Positions 21,501-30,500 of a DNA stretch of 64,000 nucleotides are shown here, piece after piece; the stretch's first letter is position 1, and each line of letters opens with the position of its first letter. A program made the translations under genes and the position numbers. The DNA comes from Aurelia coerulea. Its lineage: Eukaryota > Cnidaria > Scyphozoa > Semaeostomeae > Ulmaridae. The stretch covers positions 14,863,501-14,927,500 of the forward strand of contig CM076959.1 of assembly GCA_039566865.1 (NCBI GenBank), given 5' to 3'. Below the pieces are notes generated by a model. That model saw only the letters and a list, made by a program, of their open reading frames with translations, was not told the DNA's origin and did not search any database.

Positions 21501-24500
21501 AGGTGATTTTCCTTCCTCGATGGAAGATTTGATCTTATTATCTTTCTCAAAATTAAAGAAAATCTTCTAATCGAGAGATAATTCAATAATTGATGTCTTG
21601 AAACTTTTTCTTGTTACTAAAGATGTTTGTTTTGGGCATAGAAATTAAATTCTATAAGGACGTATAGAATTCTCGAATGTAGAAAACAATACAGAGATAC
21701 CTGCTGACTGATTTTGACAAGCTCGTGCCTGGATTGTTCCGAAATATTTATCTTTTTAAAACCATAAAGCTCACAGGAAGTCCCAAGCTCTGATCAAAGA
21801 TCAAACATGTCAAATGAAATACAGTTCTAACCGCAATTTTTGCCCTTGATGATATTTGATAATATACCGACTTAGATCAGTGATACCAACCTACTGCACC
21901 CGGGACTGAACTAGGCCATAGATAGCGTACGACACCGTCCAGCTTTGAGCCATCAGAAATGGCATTTTACTAAACTGGTACATTTTCAGGCAGCTGTTAG
22001 CATCATCCATGGTCTGCAGGCATTGTCGATGTAAACATTCGAGCTCTCCTTGTGACTTCCGTTTGCCTTTCTTCTAAGATACTCAGCAACTTTTGGCAAG
22101 ACACCTTCACTGTGAGCCGCCATTATGCAGGACACGAGAGATCATAATTCTATCAGATTGCGCAGAACAAGTGAAGACTGGGAGACAGTTTCACTTGATT
22201 GGTAGATGGTTGGCTCATCTTAATTTCTATTGGCCTGCTCTACTTTTCAAAATGAAGAGTGGCTGTCCGTGGCTCCCGCCATTTTTCACTTGATTTTGCT
22301 GCACGATGATTGGTTGAATCCTGAAGACCGTGGCTCAGATCTGCCAAGTGTGGCTCCCGCCAATATTCAAATCTTTAAAAAGTCATTCAGTGATTGGCTG
22401 TAAGGATCTTGCAGCTGCCGTATGATTAGTTACGATTTTAGACTTTGTGACCCTTATTCATTGATTTGGATGTGAAAAGTGCTTTCTTTTGAGTGCTGCC
22501 GAGACAATTCTAACGGCGATTTTGTTTTAGAATTTTTTTTTAGTTATTTGATAGAATGTTGGAGAATAATTAAATCCTTGAAAATCTGACCGTGGCTTGA
22601 GCAACCCTCGCCACCCCCTGGATCCGCCCCTGGCTTTTTTTGTTTTGAATTACTGGTTGAGAGAATTTCCTTTGTCTGCATCCGCTAATCGCTTTGAATT
22701 GAGGTGTCAATCAAACGCAACTGTTGCTATTGTATTACAAAATCTGCCCTTATTCTTCCGATCTGCATTCGTTTCTATCATTGAATTTCCTGCATAGCAT
22801 TCAAAATTAAGACAGTGAAGTATTTTCCACGTACAATTGAGAACAGCATTAATCTTGGTAGGCCTACTCAAATTTATTTTCCTATCTTTCAGCACATGGA
22901 ACATGGATTTTTAGCCGCTTTGTCACTAGGGATTTTTATTATGACATCTGCCATTGCCACAGGTTGAGTCAGCAAAAACGCAAGATGCTACTGCCCCCTA
23001 AATATGAAAGAAAAGGCTACTGCTCCCTAAATGTCTGAGCAAATTTTGTTTGAGAAATTCATTAAACAGCCAACATTGTCAAATAATTTTTAGCATGTTC
23101 TGTGGCTGAAATCGGTCACTCCTAGATTTTACAAGGGAGAAACCTTCACAAACATCGAAAAGCCTCCAAAAGTCGAGAGAAAATTCCCTCGTATTTCTAC
23201 CTTATAGCAATGATTTGAACACACTTTGGCACTTGCTATCCACTTGGGAGGATTAAAAGTCTTTTCCGTCGTATGAGAAACATATACAAGGATTGTCTCC
23301 TCCAAAGAGGTAAATTATGTGCTGATATACAAACAAGGACAGATTTTGTAATACAATAGCAACAGTTGCGTGTGATTGACACCTCAATTCAAAGCGATTA
23401 GCGACTGCAGACAAAGGGAATTCTCTCAACCAGCAGTTCAAAACAAACAAAGCCGCAAAAGATTTCCCGAAACTAGCAGGGCAAACTCTCGCCTTCTGCA
23501 AGCGAAAAGTGATTTTTTAGAGAAGTTATGTGCTTATGATAAAAGAAAAGGGGTAAATCTAACGTTCTGCCTGGCGGATTTTGCTTATTTGATTTAGAAG
23601 TCGAGCAGAAGGCATTGCAATTCGGTGCAATTCTTGCGCATTTGGGTTTAAATGAAACGATTACCAAGCAACGCATGAATCAAATAAACAAAATACGCCA
23701 GACAGAACTTTAGGTTTACTCTTCCTCTATCGTAATAAGCACCTAAACGTCTCTAAAAAACCACCTTTTGCCTGCACAAGTCGAGAGTTTGCCCTACTAG
23801 TTTCGGGGAAACTTTTGCTACTTTGTTTGTTTGTTTTGAATTAATCGTTGAAAAATTTCCTTTGCCTGCAATTGCTAATCGCTTTGAATGGAGGTGTTGA
23901 TCTCACGCAACCTTTCTTGTTGTATTTCAAAATCTACTCTTGTTGCTGATACAGGTAAGTGTCATTGCTGTAAGGAAGGAAAACTAATGAAGTTCTGCTC
24001 GTCATTTTCACTTGTGCTTGCAGATTTTTTGAAGAAGCTTTCCGCAGAAAATCTTCTATAGCCACAGGGGAAGGAATGGCTGATCAAAGCCGGGTGAATT
24101 ACTGAATCTAATTGCAAATATCGGCAATGAACAGTTATCAATATCATTGCTTTGATATTCAGGGAGCAGTATTTCTTCAAACGCCCAGTATTTGTTTTGA
24201 CTCACCTGGTATAAGTCATAAATTTCGACAAATTTGGTCTGATTTCTGTGTATGCATGATTCTGATGCTTACCTGGCCTTCCCCAACAAGGACAGATTTG
24301 GTAAGACAATAGCACGAGTTGGTTTTGATTGACACCGCAATTCAAAGCGATTAGCGATCGCAGACAAAGGAAATTCTCTCAACCAGGAATTCAAAACAAA
24401 CAAAGCTGCAAAAGTTTCTCTGAAACACATGTGCTAGCACGCTCGTTGTGCATTCCAGAAATAGTTTTTAAGAGCAAACATGAGCAAATATCGAAAGAAG

Positions 24501-27500
24501 AAGGATACATCTACACATCTACCACGGGCATTTTATTTCTTTGGTTCAGAGGCTGAGCAGTAAGTGTTTCAATTACACCCAAAAATATAAGAGAATTGAA
24601 TCGCCTCCCAATCGGCTTTTGAACCAAATTGATTAAATGCTCATGGCAGATGTGTAGATATATTCTTCTTCTCTCGATCTATGCTCATGTTTTCTCTCAA
24701 AAATAATTTCTGGAATGCACAAGGAGCGAGCAAGCTACCTGGGTTTCAGTGCAACTTTGCGGCTTTGTTTGTTTTGAATAATTGGTTGAGAGAATTTCCT
24801 TTGTCTGCGATCGTTAATCGCTTTGAACTGCGGTGTCAATCAAAAGCCACTCATGCTATTGTCTTACAAAATCTGCCCTTGTTGCCTTCCCCATGAAAAC
24901 AAGCATAGGTTTGTGGAATATATTCATCAGAGAACTTTTTGACTTAACTTTTTATAAATTAAAAATTCAGAACGCCTTCATTTCAATATTTCAGCGTATT
25001 ACTATCCTTGATGATAGTAGACTGTTGGATCATTCGAAAATCTTGCATACAAGAAGCAGATTTCTCAATCATCAAAGAAGGCCATGCTTTGGAAAAAAAT
25101 GTCATTGCAACATTCAATTCCCTCAGCCTCGACCAATGCAAAGAAAATTGTGTTGACGATTTCAGATGCAGATCTATTAACCATGCTGATGATAATTCTG
25201 TCTGTGAGTTAAATGACCAGATTGATGAGCTTGCAACTCGGGGGGCTTTGGAGAGTAAATCTGGATGGACATATCACAGTACCAACCATGCAGTTCGAAA
25301 TGTAAGTTAGACTACGTCTTATTCTAAACGATATCTTGCTCAAACTGAACAGGAGGTGACGCGATTCTCCTACATTGTGTTTAATTCAGACTTCTGATTG
25401 TCAATATCATGTAAGCTGTGTAGCTCATCTCCATATAACAACGTTCTTACCTTGTGAGTCAGGAAGATGTGCAGTGCTTAAAACTCTGCTGTCCTCCTAA
25501 CAAAACAGCAATGATATTTTCTATTATTTTGTCACTTTCGTTTCATTTCATTCCATTTCTTTTATTTCAGTTCATTTTAAAATCTTGAACCTTCCATTCA
25601 TCTGATTTCTTTAACAACAGTCAAGCAAGGATTTGAAGAATAACATAGTTTAACACAGTTGACATGTTAAAGGCACATTGTCGTGGCTGTAATTGGCTGG
25701 TTGTGATGTTGAAATCCCTAATAAAAGACCTGGCCTCTGGATCATTATAAAGACTTTATGCTCTTAGATCATACTTTGTTTCGAGAATAAAGGGAGTTTG
25801 ATCGTTATCATCTTCATGATTTCAATCTACAGCAAAGTTATTGAAGCCTGCCTAATTCTATTCTTTCATATTGTCTTTTCATCCAATCAGTGCCACGACA
25901 GTGTGCCTTTAAATAGCTTCAGGAATTGTCTTGCTAAAATCCATCATTCTTTTATGAAAAGATGAGGGATATTCTCGAGAATGCCTCCTCGACTTAAAAT
26001 TGTTTTAGAAAGGCCTAAAATTGCAATCAAATTCCCTTTCTGTTTTACAGTAATGACTTGAACAAGCTTTAGCACCTGTTTTCCTCTTGGGAGAATGAAA
26101 AATCTTCTTCAATAGGATTAGAAAGTTTTAGTGGTGTTCTGTTTTCCAAAACAAGGACAGATTTTGTAAGACGATAGCATCAGTTGCTTTCGTTGACACC
26201 TAAATTCAAAGAGAAGTAGCGACTGCAGACAAAAAAATTCTCTCAACCAGAAATTCAAAGCAAACAAAGCCCCCAAAAGTTCTCTGAAGCCCAGTTAGCA
26301 AGCGCGCTCGTTGTGCATTCCAGAAATGGTTTTCAAGAGCTATAACGTGAGCATATATCGAAAGACGAAGAGTATATCTACACATCTGCCGCAGGCATTC
26401 TATTTGTTTGGTACAGAAGCCTATTGGGCAACAATTCAATTCTCACATTTTTTTGGGTGGAATTAAAACACTTATTGCTCACAAAAGCGCCGGGAGGGGG
26501 GGGGCAAGGGGGGGCGGTCGCCCCCCCAATGTTCTCCAGGATCACTTTTCTAATTCCTCTAATTCCGGTATAAAACTAGGGGGGGGGGGGTAAGGCCGAT
26601 GATCTTGGCAATTATAACGTGAGCATGGGTTTGTACAAATCTTGCTCTCTTAATTACATTTTCCGACGATCTGTAGGGCACTGACTCGGAATTTTTTCTG
26701 GATCTCAACAACATAGCTTGTGGGAGATCTAAGTCATGGGTTTTTTTCGCAGAGCAAATGAGGAGAAAGAAGTTGGGTATATGGGTAGTGTAGAGCAAAC
26801 ATTTTTCGGAGAAATGATGAAGGTGACTGGGAGAGTCGTTCTAAACCAATGTATAGGTTGGCTTTTTGAAAAATTTCCGAGACAAACTATCACAGAATGG
26901 TCAAGATTTCCAATTCTGAGGCCAAGTAAATTGGATTGTGAGAACCGTTCTAGGACAAATTATAGTGTGTTTGCGCAAAAAATTTGCTGTGGTGCTGATT
27001 CATAAAAAACTGTTCCCAAATTATGAAAGTTTTCAATTCGGCACTGGTAAGGATGGGATGCATTCCAAACCAAAGAATATCATATTTTTACAAAAATATT
27101 TTCCTGGGGATGCTAATTTGAACAACTGTTAAGAAATGATCAACAATTCTATTTGACCACCAGCTAACATGTGATCGGTAGAAGTGTTCTAAGCCAAAGT
27201 AAAGGACGCGTCCACGAAATTTTCGCTGGGGCTTTGCCCCCAGACCCCCTCATCCAGGGGCGGATTTAACGTGACGTCCATAAAGTCAAGATTTCATAGA
27301 TTTATCTCTGAGAATAGAATTACGATAATTATGGAAATGAGATCCATGATGAAAAGAATAACAAACAATTTCAAAATCTTTTCGATTGCGCTTATATAAA
27401 GGGGCTACAAAGTAGGCCCCTTATATGTGTCAATAAGGCAAAATGTGGCTGGCTGAAGGAGACAAATTTGAGGTAAACTTAGGCCTTATAATCATATGAA

Positions 27501-30500
27501 GTTCCACGATAGGTTTGGTGGGATGCTTTTCCTTTCAAAATTTTTATCAGTTACCAATTAGTTAAGAAACATTTGATAGTATTTTATGGCAATCTGAAGG
27601 GCGTGGCTGCAAAAATTTTCTCGAAGGAGTACCCCCGGACCCCCTCCCCCTCCTAATTTTTCAGCTCGCTCCGCTTGCCTTCGCCCTTATCATGGGAACT
27701 CATTAAAAGATCCGGCTCGATCCGCCCCTGATTTGAGCCCTATGCCCTCTTTTTCACAAACCATACTTCAGATTTCTGAATCTGAGAGAACTTGACAGCC
27801 CTTTGACAATTCCATTACGTAGTGGCGTATTAGATTAGCTGCGGAAATTTTTGGAAATCCGAAGTTGGTCGTTCGGTTCCCGGTAGGACGTCATTTTCCT
27901 AATTGTGGTGCCCAACTTGTGTTATTTCAACAGACTCATTTATCTTTATGTCAACCTATAAAAGGGGCGTTGGTCGCATTTACAGCCAAAGTAGAGGGCG
28001 TGGTCCAAGAAAATTTTTCTGGGGCTCCGCCCCAGACCCCGTTGTGTTTCGCCCCTCCAATAAAAAATCCTGGCGGCGCCACTGATTGCTCAGCTCCTGA
28101 ACCAAAGAAATAAAATGCCGGCGTTAGATGCTTAGATATGTCCTTCTTCTTTCGATATATGCTCATGTTTACTCTTGAAAACAATTTCTGGAATGCACAA
28201 CGAGCGAGCTAGCTACCTGGATTTCAGAGAAACTTTTGCGGCTTTGCTTGTGTTGAATAAATGATTGAGAGACTTTCCATTGTCTGCAATCGCGAATCGC
28301 TTTGAATTCAGGTGTCAACAAAAGAAACTGATAATATTGTGTTACGAAATGTGTCCTTGTTGTTTTCCAAAGAGAAAACGTGTTTTATTATATGTAAATG
28401 TCATTGTTGTTAGGTAGCAAAACGACGAAATTAAAGGGAATCGACATAGTTAAAATCTGGCCCGGGCCAGGTAAAAAAAATAATCTATTGTACTCGACGA
28501 CTTTGACGCATCCGGTTTCATTGTGTAGGTAAAGAAACAATGGGTTTGTGGGCGTTTCTTTTGCCTATTTATAGCGGCTGCGAGATTTAGCTATGTCTAT
28601 TCCCTTTAAGGACACACTGTCGTGGCACTGATTGGATAAATAAGGCAATCTGAAAGAATAGAATTGAGCAGGCTTCAGTAATTTTGCTGTACACTGAAAT
28701 TCGTGAATGTGATAACTATCTGACTCCCTTTAAAGCACATATGTCACATTAGCAATTGGTTAATACAACAAACAAGTTTGGAGTGGAATTCCATTGTTTC
28801 ATGACTTTTTACTTCTGTTTCATGAATTTTTATTGCAATGAAAATTCAGCCTCGATCCTGTGCTTTGTAATAAATAATAGAGAGGATTGTATTGCATGAA
28901 CCAATCAGCTTCATGACATATGGCCTTTAATCTCGAAACAAAATATGATCCAAGAGCATACAAGCTTGGTAATTATTTAGAGGCCAGGTCTCTTGTTAGT
29001 GATTTCTCGAAAAAAAAATATGATCCAAGAGCATACAAGCTTGTTAATTATTTAGAAGCCAGGTCTCTTGTTAGTGATTTCAACATCACTACCAGCCAAT
29101 CACAGCCACGAAAGTGTGCCCTTAAGTGGTTTTTCATGAAATCTTGAACTCTTATATCTACGGGAATGATTGATCAAAGATGAATCAACAGATGTATGTA
29201 ATTGAAAGTATTACATGCTTACAAAGCAGGGCACTTTTCAATATTATTGTTTCATATTCAGGGAGCAGTAACTTCTCAAAAGCCTTGGATGTTTTTGACT
29301 TACCTGCTAGAAAAAGCTGGGATTGCTTGCGCAACAGCACTTCAAGCAGGATCTCCACTCGGTGCAAAATATCACGCACGCTTTATATGAGACTTTTCTG
29401 ATTTGCTAACTTAACGAAGATGTCAATCAAAGACCGAAGCCATTTTGTTTAGTGATCATTATCATTTTTATTTAGATTGGGCCTGTTTGCCGGGACAAAA
29501 ACCCATGTCAACCACATACCTACTGCATGGACATTTGTTACTGCCCTGGTTATCAATGTGTAGGTAAGTCACAGGACAATTTCTTGTATGATACAATGCC
29601 TGGTGATTTTGAAAAGCTGCCCTTTTTGAAAAATGATAAAACTTTCATTATGTTACCTTTCATAAAAATTGCTTCATGTGTATTTCTTTCAACAACCAAC
29701 ATCACTTCAGACGTATAGCAAAGTTTTGAATTGGTTTTGAAGTTGTGGGGATTTCTGCTTTTAGAATCTACCAGGTTTTGAAGTATGTTACATTTCTGCA
29801 TTCAGAATTCACCAGGTTCCAAAGCATACTATATTTCTGCTTTAGAAGCTACCAGGTTTTGAAGCATACTACATTTCTGCTTTCAGAAGTTACCAGGTTT
29901 CGGACCATACTGACATTCTGCTTTTAGAAACTATAAAGTTTTGAAGCATACTACGTTTCTGTTTTTAGAAGCCAACATGTTTGAAGCATTCGGGTGACCG
30001 GGGACTGATGTAGCAAGGGCCAATTGTAACACTGGCTCTTGTGCCTTGCAGAAAAATGCAAAAAATCTTACTTTTGCAAAGGACATGCTCATTGTAACCC
30101 TCTACATACAATTTGAGATTCAGGATTGAGATATTTTGACTCGTTATTTAAAGGGGTTGTGCCGCTGTTTCATAGAACTTCGTGCAAAATGAGGTGTATC
30201 TCTTTTCCTGAAGCTATTCTGCAACATTTTTGGAAAATAATAACACATTCTAGTACAGGGTGTCCCAAAAAAATTGTGCCCTGTTTGCCTGTAGATTGCG
30301 AAAAAACGCCAAAAGATTCTCGCCAAACTTTTGCATGATGTTGCTCTTTAGATATTCAATTAAAGTTTGCTACCATCCCCGTAAAAATCCGTTGAAAAAT
30401 GATGGAGCTATGACCTTCAGAAGATCAAATTTGCCTGATGACTGAAGCCAGCGGTCGGCCATTTTGTCTTGCTATTTTGCAGTGATAAGTATCTTCACGC

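Larger units (their letters stand above)
20500..22763. mobile_element. AACAAGGACAG foldback MITE, copy a, interrupted by a hAT-like element
   Basis: Outer MITE 20509-22754 with perfect 9-bp direct repeats CTTCCGATC at 20500-20508 and 22755-22763. Its ends are AACAGGGCAGATTTTGTAAT and the inverted TTACAAAATCTGCCC. The rest of the MITE is split by the insertion at 20786-22632. Confidence 0.85.
26141..28370. mobile_element. AACAAGGACAG foldback MITE, copy d, with two layers of nested insertions
   Basis: Outer MITE 26150-28361 with perfect 9-bp direct repeats GTTTTCCAA (26141-26149, 28362-28370). It is interrupted at 26482-28084. Confidence 0.85.

Noticed and set aside
17433..25301. Joining the 17433 signal-peptide exon to gene 2 exon 2
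   Set aside because: The exon ends in phase 0 whereas exon 2 needs two upstream bases (phase 2). The 38-bp exon at 18533 fits exactly and has a homologue in gene 1.
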